This document shows positions 38,652 to 49,917 of a DNA stretch of 64,000 bases, in pieces. Source of the stretch: Gossypium raimondii (taxonomy: Eukaryota; Streptophyta; Magnoliopsida; Malvales; Malvaceae); contig NC_068576.1 in assembly GCF_025698545.1 (NCBI RefSeq), positions 54,098,390 through 54,162,389 of the forward strand, written 5' to 3'. The position numbers and the translations under genes were made by a program. How positions within the stretch are numbered: position 1 is the first letter of the stretch; each line of letters starts with the position of its first letter. Under the pieces are notes generated by a model, which worked only from the letters and a program-made list of their open reading frames with translations, was not told the origin of the DNA and searched no databases.

Positions 38652-39529
38652 CTATCCACTTGGATCCTTGTTACGAAGTCTATAAACTATACGCCCCTTG
38701 GTTGAATCATAAGGACTCAATTCAACTCGAACTCTGTCTCCAGGCAATACACGTACGAAATTCTTCCGAATCTTTCCCGAAAGATAGCCTAGAATTAAAT
38801 CCTTATTGTCCAAAAGAACTCGAAACATACCATTGGGAAGCGACTCGGTAATTAAGCCTTCATGAACAAATTTTTTGTCTCCCTGCTTCGCCACAGTTTT
38901 TTCAAACTTATTTTTGACTACCCTGTCACTGTCAGGACCCCTTGAGCTCGCTTTCTTGCAAGTTATCATTCTCGTGGTTGTCACCTTTCTCTGATTGAAA
39001 TTTACCTTGCTACTGAAAATTGAAGAATGGGATTTTTAAAGTGTTAGATTTTCATTGTTTCCAAACAGTATTTCAAGAATCAAATATTAGAAATTGCATC
39101 ATCCTTGTTGACAAAAAGGCTGCCCAAGGCATCAGTTTCATCAATCACCAGACAAATGCTTAAAAACCGTAAGGTTCAATCTGGATTTAGATTAAAAAGA
39201 CAAACTTCACACAAATTAACACTTTTTTTTTCTCAGCATTAACACTTAATTATTATTATATTGAATTACTGATTAACAAAAAAACTGGAAGAGCGCAAGC
39301 ACAAAAGAAAACGAAATTCAGAACTAAATCAAACCTATATGTATACGGAAGAACTCATTAGTAATATAGACAGTGAAGAAAAAATTTAAAACGGAAATAA
39401 AAATAATTAGAAAAGAAGTAACATATAATGAATGACCTACTTGACGAAGAAGCAACTGGGAACCTTCTGTTGTCGAGGAAGAAGCGGAAAGGAGAGAGGG
39501 GTGTGAAGGTTGGAGCAGAGGGAAGCCAT
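38652..39529 (-). CDS. infA: Plastid translation initiation factor IF-1, nuclear-encoded, 2 exons, 149 aa
   Basis: Exon 1 is 39529–39441 (89 nt) and exon 2 is 39012–38652 (361 nt), joined within an Asn codon; total 450 nt. Exon 1 encodes [20 protein letters not shown], a Ser/Leu/basic N-terminus typical of a chloroplast transit peptide. Exon 2 encodes the IF-1 S1/OB fold: [57 protein letters not shown] and [13 protein letters not shown]-1 binds the A site of the 30S subunit during initiation; here the plastid ribosome is the target. infA is known to have moved from the plastid to the nucleus repeatedly in flowering plants, including most rosids. The exon-1 frame was chosen because it alone stays open through the junction; two other ATG frames across exon 1 meet stops at the join. 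Confidence 0.92.
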
Positions 39530-40425
39530 AATCGCGAAACCCTAAGCTCACACTGTAAAGCGGGAATGGATTGGGTTTCAATCCTCCCACCCAAACAACT
39601 GGTGTTATCCGATTACAGTTATTCAGTGTGGCAAGGCGTATGGTTTTTAAGTTACGCTACCCGATAAGTCAACTTGTCAACGACATACATATTTTTATTT
39701 CTTTTGATCTAAAAATATCGCCTCTTACAAAGATTTTCTTTTTGACCAAAATGCAAAAGAATCCCCCGCAAAATTAATTAAACACTTCACTGTAAGTAAC
39801 TTAATTAATAAATGTCAATAGTAAACTGCAAATGAAAAGCTCCATCAATATAACGAAAATTTCAAATTTAGTATCAATAGAATAATATGGCACGATAATA
39901 ATTGTATCTATCATAACTCAAGTACGACATATTAGAGTAATTGTAAGCACTTAATACAATAAGAAAATCAGTTCTGGATGATCCCAAGCAATAGACAAAA
40001 ATCGGCATGAGAATCGAGTATTTACCAAACTGGAGAGGACGACAACAAAATCATTCCTAGAATCACTTGCAAAAGCAAAAGTACATGCATAAGCAATACT
40101 TAAAAAAAATACTACAAAATCAGACAAAAGCTTCTAAAAGTGAATATTTATTTGTTTTTATTTCTCAAAGTATCTACTAGAGTGAATAAAAGTGAAGATT
40201 TATTAAATAATAGAAAACAAACAAAAAAATTTATAAAACTTACGAGTCGAAACCGACTCGTGAAATCATTTATTATTCTGAAATATTTTTAAAACAGAAA
40301 CAGATTAAAAAGTCGATGAAGAGCCACCTACTTTTCAAGAGAAACTGTTAGTGATGAGTGGAGTTTTGGCGATAATAGAAACCGTCATTGATCTATCACA
40401 ACTCGTGAAGATAGCAAAATTACTC

Positions 40426-40471
<46 letters not shown>

Positions 40472-43021
40472 AATTAAAAAAAGAGAAAAGATAGAGAGTA
40501 AATGAGGAGAAAAAAGAGAGAGAGACAGTGGGAGAGAAAAAGAGGAGTTAGATAACAAAAAAGAAGCAAGGACTTTGAGAGAAAATGTGAAATTTTTAGG
40601 GTTTTTACTATTTTAATGGGTTTTAAATATTAAGATGGTGGTTGACATGAAAATGATATATAGAAAATTTAACTGATTTTAAAATATTTTATAATGGTTT
40701 AATTTATTTTTAAAATTATTTAATGAAGGGTTGTTTTAGCATCTAAGTTTATTTAAAAAACTATTAAAATATTATAAAATTATTGAAACTTGATGAAAAC
40801 TTTAAAAAATTATAAAAATATTAAAACTTTTAGAAATTATTGAACATTTATTAAATAATTACAATAAACTATAAAAATTGTATATAAATAATTAGAATGG
40901 TAAGAATATTATTTAAAAAAGTATTAAAGTTTATTAAAAAGTTATAAAAAAATTAAATAATAGAAAATTTATGTTATTTTGCAAGTGTTTAGTCTTTAAC
41001 TTTATTTTAATAAAAAATTGGACATGAAGCTAAAGCACACCTTTACTACATAAGCCCTCACTCTCCTCTAGCTAGGCCATCTCAACACACTCATCAACAT
41101 GGACCCCTCTTCTCGAGCTGACTCTAAAGATTAACCCTCACATGATTTTTTGTTCTTTGTCTTTTAATTTTAAAATTATTTCAACAATCAATAATGTGTA
41201 ATTGTTGGAGTTAACGCGTTAATTTACTCATCCTTACTGCTTCAAGTCTCCACCTTAAAGCTTGCCTCCGGAGTTTTACATTCTCTTCATTAGCAACATT
41301 TTATTTTGAATTCTAATCACAAGCTTCATCACTTTTGAGAATCTTATGCAATCTTCTCTCTTATTCCCAAATGTTGTAATGTTTCTTTGAAATAGGAATT
41401 TAGCTTATGATCCGGTTAGGATTCACAGCCCTTATAATTTACTCTTTTGTAATAAATGCTCGATGGCAACTGAAATTTGAATGGAGAGAGTGTAGCCTCT
41501 TTATAATTTATAAAATTATAAATTAGTAATGATAAAATTGTATTTTAGCCCCTCAAAATGATAAAAATTGATTTAACCCTTTAAAAATTATAAAGATATA
41601 GACTATTAATATCAAAATCATATTTTTACTATCTTAAAATATAAATTTTAATTTCACCTTAAAAATTTTAGGTTCCACTATTGGTAATTTGCTATATATT
41701 CTTTTAAATTATGAAATATTCACAAAAAATTTATGTAAAAATCCATGTTTTTACTGAATTATGATTACATTATTAACCATGACAATCCTTGTTCCATTTA
41801 ATTTTGGTCCCGCAAATTAGGTAGGTATGTACTTAGAGTGTAGTATGGTACAAAAGGTTATACTAGACCTTTCCTAATTTATGCATTTATTTCTAAATTT
41901 GATGTTTTTATATTTTTTCTTTTCCTTTGCCACATTTTGGAAGTCATATTAAAATTTATTATAATAGTAGATTGTTTATTGTTATTTTTCTATTTATAAG
42001 AATTGAATACAATATATTATTTAATAAATATTAAATTCTTTATCCATCAGCTTAATTTTGGATTCACTAATTTATTTAAGATGAATTCGATTTAAAATCT
42101 CTTATACTTTTAATATGGAGCGAAAGTTTCATTAAAAAATGGTTAAAGATATTTTTAATCTCAAATATAATTAAATAGTAATGCATTCATCTTTTAAAAA
42201 TTATAAAATATACTATAAGTTTCGTGCTATTTATAAATTTGAAATTTAATCTTTATATTTTTCAGGATTTAATTTTTCTTTTTTAGATTTTAAAATTAAA
42301 TTAAACTATTAATACGATTAAAATTATTTTATTAAATTCAAATCCATTACAATATTAATTTTTAATACCACCCCAACAAATGTACCATTATTAATAATTC
42401 CCAAGGACATATTTTAACGATAGTGTAAATATAATTAAATCAATCAGCTGTAAGTGCAAAATGCAAGAAGTCAAGGTTGGCAAATGGCAAATGGCAAATG
42501 GCAAACTGGCAATGATATATTATTGGTCTGTAAAAGTCACCATGGTTATCTATCCCCTTCGACATCATTAAAATTCATAATAGTAATAATGATGTAGATT
42601 TCTATTCGAAATTATCAGTATTTCTTTTGTCAATAAAAATCCAAATGTAAACACTATATGGAATTTGTTTACCTATTCTGTAAATTACAAGAGGAGAATC
42701 AATCAAAGCTTTTTTTCTAATTTACTACAAGCTTCGCGCAAATTACAATTTGGCGGGTGGCCAAACTAAATGCTTGACAGGTAATCCAACAAAATTCCCA
42801 AAGTTCAAAACTTTTTCTGTTTGCCCATGCTTCCATGGTAGATCAATCACTGTGCTAATTCTCTTGAGAAAGAAGAACCCAAAATCAGAGTAAAAAAAAA
42901 AACCCAAAATTTCACTCTAGAAAGTAGAAACTAGACCCAGAGGCCAAAAAGGAAAAAAGAAAATAATTTTAATATAAAACACTTTTGAAAGGCAAGGAGA
43001 AAGAGAGCGGTAGAGAGAGAA
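39530..43021. other. Intergenic region between divergent IF-1 and coiled-coil genes
   Basis: No gene seen. A pure AT microsatellite lies at 40429–40468. 40600–42420 is very AT-rich with direct and inverted fragments of poly-A/T character, probably old repeats. A triple TGGCAAA/ATGGCAA repeat lies near 42479–42510. The last 150 bases are GA-rich, fitting the leader of the next gene. Confidence 0.4.
40429..40468. repeat. AT dinucleotide microsatellite
   Basis: Twenty uninterrupted AT units. Likely length-variable between individuals. Confidence 0.97.
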
Positions 43022-46000
43022 ATGAAAAGGGAAGAAAAAAGTGAAGAAGGGTTAGCAGAAAAGGAGGAAAATTTGTGTGAAAAGTTGAGTCGGAGGATAT
43101 TATTGGTAGGGAATAGCAAAACAGAGGGGCCCTGTACTCCATGCCCTTCTTGGAAACTTTACGACCCTCAGCCTCAGCCTCAGGCTCTCTCACATCATAG
43201 CTACATCTTTCCTCGTCCTCCTGCCGCTGTTTCTGCCAGAAAGTTAGCGGCTTCCTTGTGGGAGTTTCATCAATACCTTCATCATCATCATCATAGTCAA
43301 CCCAAAATGCATAGAGGTGGTTTTAACAACACTAATGGTCGCTACCACCAACGCCACCACCGCAACAGTCTTCTCAAGAACAAAGCCATCGATTTTTCTC
43401 AGTTCTTGGATGATCCTTGTCCCAGTTCTGACCCTGATCAGGTATTGCAATTCCTCCTCTTCTTTTTTTTTTGGTTCCGTAAGTTGTGTATGTGTATTTT
43501 TGTACTCGTATGTTGATTGATTTGGAACTTCGGGTCTGGAATTTGGTAAATGATGACATGGCTTGTTCTTTTTTTGTTCTTTTTTTGGTTAACTGGGCTG
43601 AGATGATGTTTACAGTTTAAGTTTTATAAAACTACATTTTCTGTTTTTCTGTCTTCATATTATCCATATTGGTGGTTTGAAGCCTAAGTATTGACCATGG
43701 CTTTTTGGTCTATAGAGTGTCTCTTGTTTGTTAGGTTAGATTTTATGTTTCTAATGCCCTTTTTTTATGTTTGATTTAGGGGAAAAAAAAAGATTTGTCA
43801 AGTGTAGCGTAGATATGAAAAAAAGTTGGTTCATTATGAGTGAGAATCATTTAATTGATATTTATTACGGAATAGATGATCCATCAAATTATTAGTTGAT
43901 TTAATCCAGTCTTTGGTGGCTTCAAGAGACAATGTCTTTCTATAAGTATAAGTTATGGAGGTTATCAGAGCTGGTAACAATGCCTTCTGTCACTGATTTT
44001 GCTGTTTTGTTTCTTATATCAGCCAGAGAGTGCAAGCGGTTTGAGGAGACATATTGCTCAAACACTGATGAAACACCATCGATCATTTGAAAAAAATAAC
44101 CAGGCCCTACAGCCTGTATCGCCGTCAAGCTATGGCAGTTCAATGGAGGTAGATTTTCTTTTCTTCCCACTGAAAGTGATACTCTCTGTAGAATAAGTGC
44201 AGAATAGGAAAGGTGGTTTTGTTTTCGTTTTGGGATAAAATGAAGATTTTATTATCCAAGATGCAGCAAATGCTGCCATAGTCACAATATATCTACTTAT
44301 CTAAGAAACATAGTCACAAAGTCCCCCAAGCAAACCGAAGAGAATTCCTACTTAGAGCTAAGGGAAGAATGATAGATAGTTAGGAGTCCAGCGTATGAGG
44401 ACAAGCTTGAGCCATGTGATCAAGTTGATTCATCTCGGTTTAGTCCAACTATTGCCCTTTGGTCCCTGAATCAAATTTAACTATTTATGTTATTTAGGTT
44501 CTAACTTGATAAATAGCATAGTTGGGTGTTGGTGGTGTCTTAATTACTTTTTTACATATATTTCATGTTTTGTTCCAGTCATAGAAATATATAGCATAGC
44601 ATGCTATCTTAGGGAGCAACAGTGCTGAAATTGAATGACGGGAATGGCTTTCTCAAATAGCATCCTCCTTAGGAATCATTGCATATATTGTTTGCTTATT
44701 AGTAGGTTGTTTTTCCCACTTGGTTTTTGCTTCCCTGTCCATCTATAGTTTTGACATGCATTGCCTCCTTTCTCAGGTGGCACCTTATAATCCTGCAGTC
44801 ACGCCTAGCAGTTCCTTAGATTTTAGGGGAAGAATCGGTGAGTCTCACTATAATCTCAAAACATCTACAGAACTGCTAAAAGTACTAAACCGTATTTGGA
44901 GCCTGGAAGAACAACATGTATCCAACATCTCACTGATAAAAGCATTGAAGATGGAACTAGATCATGCCCGTGTTAGGATCAAAGAGTTGCTTCGAGACCA
45001 GCAAGCAGGTCGACACGAAATTGATAATTTGATGAAGCAGATTGCTGAAGACAAATTGGTTAGGAAGAGTAAGGAACAGGATCGGGTTCATGCTGCTGTT
45101 CAGTCGGTGAGGGATGAACTAGAAGATGAAAGAAAGTTAAGAAACCGATCTGAGAATCTACATCGGAAGTTAGCTCGGGAATTGTCCGAGGCCAAAGCTT
45201 CTCTTTCTAATGCCTTGAAAGACCTTGAAAGGGAAAGGAAATCAAGGAAGCTTTTGGAAGATCTTTGTGATGAGTTTGCTAGGGGAATAAAAAGCTACGA
45301 ACAAGAGGTGCATACTCTAAGACAGAAATCTGATGAAGAATGGACGGGAGTGGCTGATCATGATCATTTGATTCTTCATATATCTGAATCATGGCTTGAT
45401 GAGCGGATGCAGATGAAGCTAGAAGAAGCTCAGTCTGGTTTTGCTGAACAGAATCCGGCCATAGACAGATTAGGCTTTGAAATAGAGACCTTCCTTCAAG
45501 CTAAATCGATTGGTACTTCTGTTTCTAAGCGCACAGATTATTTGTCACAAAAGGATCGCAGGAAGTCACTTGAATCTGTTCCTTTAAACGAGGCTGTAAC
45601 TGTAGGTAAAGATGTTCTTGACGAGGAAGATTCTGCTAGCAGTGATTCAAATTGTTTTGAGCTGAACGAACCAAGTAGTGTTGACCTGAAATCACATGAA
45701 GATGAAGCTCTAACCCATTACAGCGAGAAAAAAGTGTCATCTGATGAGAAGATTAAAAGCCGTCATCCGTCCAGCTTACAAGTTAAGTTTGAAGAAAAGA
45801 TGGCCAGAGCCATGAATAACGGAAATAAAAAGTCCCAGTTGGAAGATTCAGGACAGGAAATTATCGGTGTAGGGAACACCACTGAAGCAACAATATCGCA
45901 AAAACTTGAAAACGATGAAGCTGCTCAATATGGCTACAAGGGAAGAAAGAATAAGCTTGATGAGATACATGGAATAAGCTCAAATTACGTAATGGACAAC

Positions 46001-46273
46001 TTGATAAGAAATCATATAGCATTGACGGAAGGTAGGAACATAAATGTGGAAAACAACAGCGGTGAGGCGTCTAGTAGTTACCCTCTGTTGAAGAACCAGC
46101 CTAGTCCAGTGCGGCAATGGATGACGAAATTCACACCCCCAGATCTGGACGTGCCGGAGTCCTCTACGAAGCTACCTCCAGCAATGAAGGATAATACCTT
46201 GAAGGCAAAGCTTCTTGAAGCAAGGTCCAAAGGACAACGTTCTCGTTTAAAAATATTCAAGGGCAAGTCATAG
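43022..46273 (+). CDS. Coiled-coil protein of the USO1-like / BRANCHLESS TRICHOME-related family, 3 exons, 680 aa
   Basis: Exons 43022–43441, 44023–44148 and 44777–46273, all phase 0, total 2043 nt. The N-terminal exon has a conserved-looking basic stretch (CEKLSRRILLVG, then GPCTPCPSWKL), SARKLAASLWEFHQ, and His-rich runs (HHHHH). Exon 2 has SASGLRRHIAQTLMKHHRS. Exon 3 opens VAPYNPAVTPSSSLDF and then a long coiled coil (about residues 205–355: LLKVLNRIWSLEEQH … KALKMELDHARVRIKELL … DLERERKSRKLLEDLCDEFA), followed by an acidic/Ser-rich disordered tail ending RSRLKIFKGKS. Arabidopsis members (At1g64180, At5g41620 and others, from memory) are annotated as USO1-like; BRANCHLESS TRICHOME is a related microtubule/trichome-branching protein. 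No catalytic domain is visible; a structural or scaffold role is inferred only. Confidence 0.88.
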
Positions 46274-46776
46274 CTCAAAGGGTTCTTTCACTTGAACAAT
46301 CAAGCTGAAGAACTCGCTCTGACTCACAGGACTGGATGTTCTGCGTTTATTTTTCAGTTCAACATTGTGTTTTCTATGAATACTAGCCACGGTTCATTTT
46401 AATCTGCATGTTGCAATCTGTAATTCTGGAAAATTTTGTTTTACGTCTGTATATTTGAGTAGTTAATAATATCACAGTATAGTTACGAAACAGATGAAAT
46501 TTGTGCCCCTTCCATAGTAATCAATTGCATTAAAATTTTCCAATCATCGATTGATGCATAGCTTTAAGGTACAATAAAGGTCAAAGAATAATTAGAAAAC
46601 TAGAAATATGTGCATCTGAATCTTGTTCATGTTATTTCGGTTTCCTTCTGATTAGGACCTTGGATTTTATGGGTTTGTTTATTATAAATTCATGTTGGAA
46701 TCAATTAAATTGAATTTTCGAGTTGAAGTCAAAATTAATATTAACATGTTTAAATATAAATGTGATAATATTTTTT

Positions 46777-47139
46777 GTTAAATACACCATAAGTCTTTGC
46801 ACTCTTGAAGATTTGAAATTTAGTCATTATGTTTTTATTTTCAAGAATTTAATTCCTCTACTTTTATAATTTTAAAATTCAAATCTAGTTGTTAATACTA
46901 TTAATTTGCTTTTGTTAAATTTATTGGTGCGACATTTTGAAATAAAAAAAAAACCTCACTTGATAGCCTTGCAACTAAAAAAATGTTGTAATGAACCTGA
47001 AATTAATAAAGAAAAAAATAGTGTTGGACCTAGACTTTGAAATCTAAAAAGCAGAGGGATTAAATTCTTGAAAACAAAAGTATTAAGACTAAATTTCAAT
47101 TTTTTGAAGAGTACAAGGACTTATAGCATATTTTAACCC
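46777..47139. mobile_element. MITE with inverted repeats of about 110 bases
   Basis: Left end GTTAAATACACCATAAGTC and reverse-complemented right end GTTAAAATATGCTATAAGTC stay alignable for about 110 bases (both include GAAATTTAGTC and TTTTCAAGAATTTAAT). Non-coding, about 360 bases, between the coiled-coil and glyoxalase-like genes. Its ends resemble the MITE at 17696–18243, so the two may share a family. Confidence 0.7.
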
Positions 47140-47364
47140 TTTTTTTTAACTCCAAGGCATTGGGGAAATGCTGTTTTCCATCTTGTTCAGTGGGGTGTTG
47201 GGCCTTAGGGAAACTCAAAATGGAATATACAATATAGCATTGAAATGGATGTTTTGGGCTGAGCAGGTGCAAACGGGCATCATTTAGGAAAAAAACAACC
47301 CAAATTGCTAGCAATCGCACGGAGAATGAGCAAGTGAACTGGAAGGAAGGAAGGAGGGAGGGAG

Positions 47365-48001
47365 ATGGCGGCGTCGTTTAGGTGGTTACTCCAACTCCAC
47401 AAAGACGTTCCCAAGGCGGCAAAGTTCTACTCACAAGGGCTTGACTTCTCCGTCAACGTCTGCACGCTTCGGTGGGCCGAGCTCCAGTCTGGTCCTCTCA
47501 AACTTGCTCTCATGCAATCCCCTTGGTACTACTTTTACATTTTGCTTTCCCTTTCATGGAAGTTTCGATAAGTTTCTCTGATGATTTTGAACTTTTAATG
47601 AAAAATACACAAAAATAAATTGGATTGTGGCTAGTCCCAGATTTACTTAGCTTTTCTAATGGAAAATAAAGAGGGGAAATTTTGAGTTGAAAATATATAA
47701 ATCTGAGTGAGTTTTGTTTGACAGTGATAATGCGATGCAGAACGGTTGCTCTTCAGTTCTATCATTCACAGTGAATGACATTAATAGTACAGTAACAAAA
47801 TTAATGGCATTAGGAGCTGAACTAGATGGTCCCATCAAATATGAAATCCATGGCAAGGTATTGCCTTCCTTGGCCATTCTTATGCTTAGCCTTAGCTTGA
47901 TTGTGAACTGAAGGTGCGAGGCTGAATTTGTTCGCTATTTTTAGGTTGCTGCCTTGCGTTGCATTGACGGTCACATGGTTGGCCTCTATGAACCAGCATA
48001 A
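47365..48001 (+). CDS. Glyoxalase/bleomycin-resistance/dioxygenase-fold protein, 3 exons, 116 aa
   Basis: Exons 47365–47525, 47725–47857 and 47945–48001, total 351 nt in frame. A single vicinal-oxygen-chelate domain: MAASFRWLLQLHKDVPKAAKFYSQ (first βαβββ unit), LRWAELQSGPLKLALMQS, then SSVLSFTVNDINSTVTKLMALGAELDG and the closing RCIDGHMVGLYEPA. Annotated in plants as lactoylglutathione lyase/glyoxalase I family, but it is far shorter than true GLX1 (one domain, about 116–130 aa) and I cannot confirm all metal ligands, so methylglyoxal detoxification should not be assumed. The stop codon is 6 bases from the stop of the opposing acyltransferase-like gene, so its 3' UTR must run into that gene's last exon. 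Confidence 0.88.
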
Positions 48002-48007
48002 CATGTT

Positions 48008-49878
48008 CTAGAGATGAGTCCCTTCAGCATGGTTGACCAATTTGAGGTTTAACTCGTTTGAAGACATTGAGAAGACATGCGAAACTTTTCCATACTTTGG
48101 GTTTCCTTCAATTATTGTAAGTGTTCTTTCATCCAAATCAATGACAGTCGTGCAGAGTGTGTAAAGAGTTGGACCTGAAAGTAATACCAATAAAGGTAAG
48201 TTAATTACAATTGAACAGAAGCTGCTCTTCATTTCCATCCTTCAATTTTTACCTGTCATGTAGATGGGGTATTTTGTATCTTCTGTATCTCCTAGAAGAG
48301 ACAAGAAATCGGTTTTTGATCCTTGTGGTAGAACAGCTGCTCTTTTTTGCCTGCTTATTGAGTTTTCATCATGTACCTTTATTGCAAAACATTGGTTTCA
48401 GCTTCAATGTAATGGAATTAAGCTATATAATTGGTTGGGACTGTGCTAAATAACAAGAATATATGTGATAATAAATTTTGAGATTCAGCTCAGTAGCCAC
48501 TTATGAATCTAGCCGTAAGAGAGTATCAGCTCTATCATGCTGAATGTCACACTCGGCTTACAATTACAGTGGTGGCCAGGTACCTTTATTCCTTCTGTTA
48601 CGTGTTCTATTGTTTACCTGTTGAACCTGAAGATGGAGATACATGTTTGCGTGGAAAAATGGTGTCGTTCCAACCTCATGAACTGAAACTCGTGATTTTG
48701 ATGCAGTTTCTACATTCAAGATCATACGCTTCTGTATATCGATTAAATTGTAACTGTGTCCCACAGAGACTTCTGATGAACGTATTCTCTGAGGTTAATC
48801 CGTCTATCAGTACCTTAAATGATCAGGCTGATCTTAAATTTCATCAGATACAGTAAACAAACGTTAGAGGGTCTTACAGCTAATGCGTCTGCAGTACTAG
48901 TTGCTTCCAGAAGGTCTCTAGAGACAAAGTTCCTTCCAATGCCAGCTGGTGCAATCTCATCTTCAACTGGAGGTACTGAATTCAGTGTGAATGCCTAAGG
49001 TATGTATGAAGGGAATATTAGATTTCTTTTGATATAATACTCCTTTTGAAGGCATCTACATATGGTGAGGTTCATATTTTGGCCTTCTGTTTTAGCACTC
49101 TTTTTAGTATAAGATGGTCCTGTACAGATTTCAGATGTATGAAAGAAATTTTACCAGTCCTTGACTGTTAAGTCCAAAAGCACAACTTGGAAGCTCTCCT
49201 GCATATGTGTAAGCTATGAAGGATAATCCATTTGATAGTTTTCCCTTGATCAAATAGCTGCAAACCCGTCATAGACATGTATGCATGTTACGGGATATTG
49301 ATTTATCGTACATATTGCACTCTTTCCTAGAATCTGAACAGTATTCATGAAAAAAAAGCATACGTGTGGCCTACTAGAGCAACGTTTGCATCCTCGTTAT
49401 GAGCTGCTACTGCCATTGAATCACCAACAATGAGAACATCAGAACAGTCATCTGTTGTATCAGCATTTGAATTCATTGTTGTTTTTGAAATGAATGGGAG
49501 TATCTCCTTTCTGAAGTTGACAAGTATTATCTGCAGATGAAGGGAGTAGAATGTGATTTTATTCAATAGAACAGTATATTGATGAAATTAACAGTTTGTG
49601 ATAACTACATCAAGAACCGGCACACCGCTTCCGTCTGCGGTCCCTAAAAGCTCTGCCCAATATCTGGGGAACTTCTTCTGGTTTGTTTCTGAGAGTGCTT
49701 TGAGTAGCGGTTGAGCATGCGGTGTTCGAGCAAAAGGAAGGAGCTGGTTTTGAAGAATGAGGTCCCCAGCCAACCTGCTTCTTATTTGATTACAAAACCT
49801 TTGACCTATGAGAAAACCCAGCTGGTAGTCATCTTCACAGGGCCCAACTTCAAACATCTCCAGCAGTTTACCTTCCAT
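48008..49878 (-). CDS. Acyl-CoA:6-aminopenicillanate acyltransferase-like (peptidase C45) protein, 7 exons, 372 aa
   Basis: Exons (minus): 49878–49609, 49530–49364, 49257–49155, 48994–48878, 48788–48618, 48376–48253, 48174–48008; 1119 nt in frame. Blocks: MEGKLLEMFEVGPCEDDYQL, GFLIGQRFCNQIRSRLAGDL, FPRYWAELLGTADGSGVP, the nucleophile region TTDDCSDVLIVGDS (Cys119), AAHNEDANVALVGHTY, FIAYTYAGELPSCAFGLNSQ, VEDEIAPAGIGRNFVSRDLL, GHSYNLIDIQKRMILNVETA, FFHANMYLHLQVQQV, and GPTLYTLCTTVIDLDERTL. The family is N-terminal-nucleophile hydrolases that cleave themselves before a Cys, like fungal isopenicillin N acyltransferase; the substrate of plant members is not known to me. The fungal antibiotic role should not be transferred. 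The start at 49878 is chosen from the conserved MEGK opening; an in-frame ATG at 49917 is also possible. Confidence 0.88.
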
Positions 49879-49917
49879 GCTTGAGTTCCCAAACCTTGTG
49901 TGGCTCAAGTCTTTCAC

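Noticed and set aside
39324-39594. Two longer ATG frames across the first exon of the IF-1 gene
   Set aside because: Both run into a stop at the splice junction; only the ATG at 39529 stays open into the IF-1 domain.
48480-48600. A possible exon after exon 5 of the acyltransferase-like gene
   Set aside because: The frame meets a stop and does not resemble the family; the true exon is 48253–48376, which joins in phase.
48840-48996. A plus-strand open reading (…SAVLVASRRSLETKFL…) that looks like a protein C-terminus
   Set aside because: It is the antisense of exon 4 of the minus-strand acyltransferase-like gene, which fits its family and splice sites precisely.
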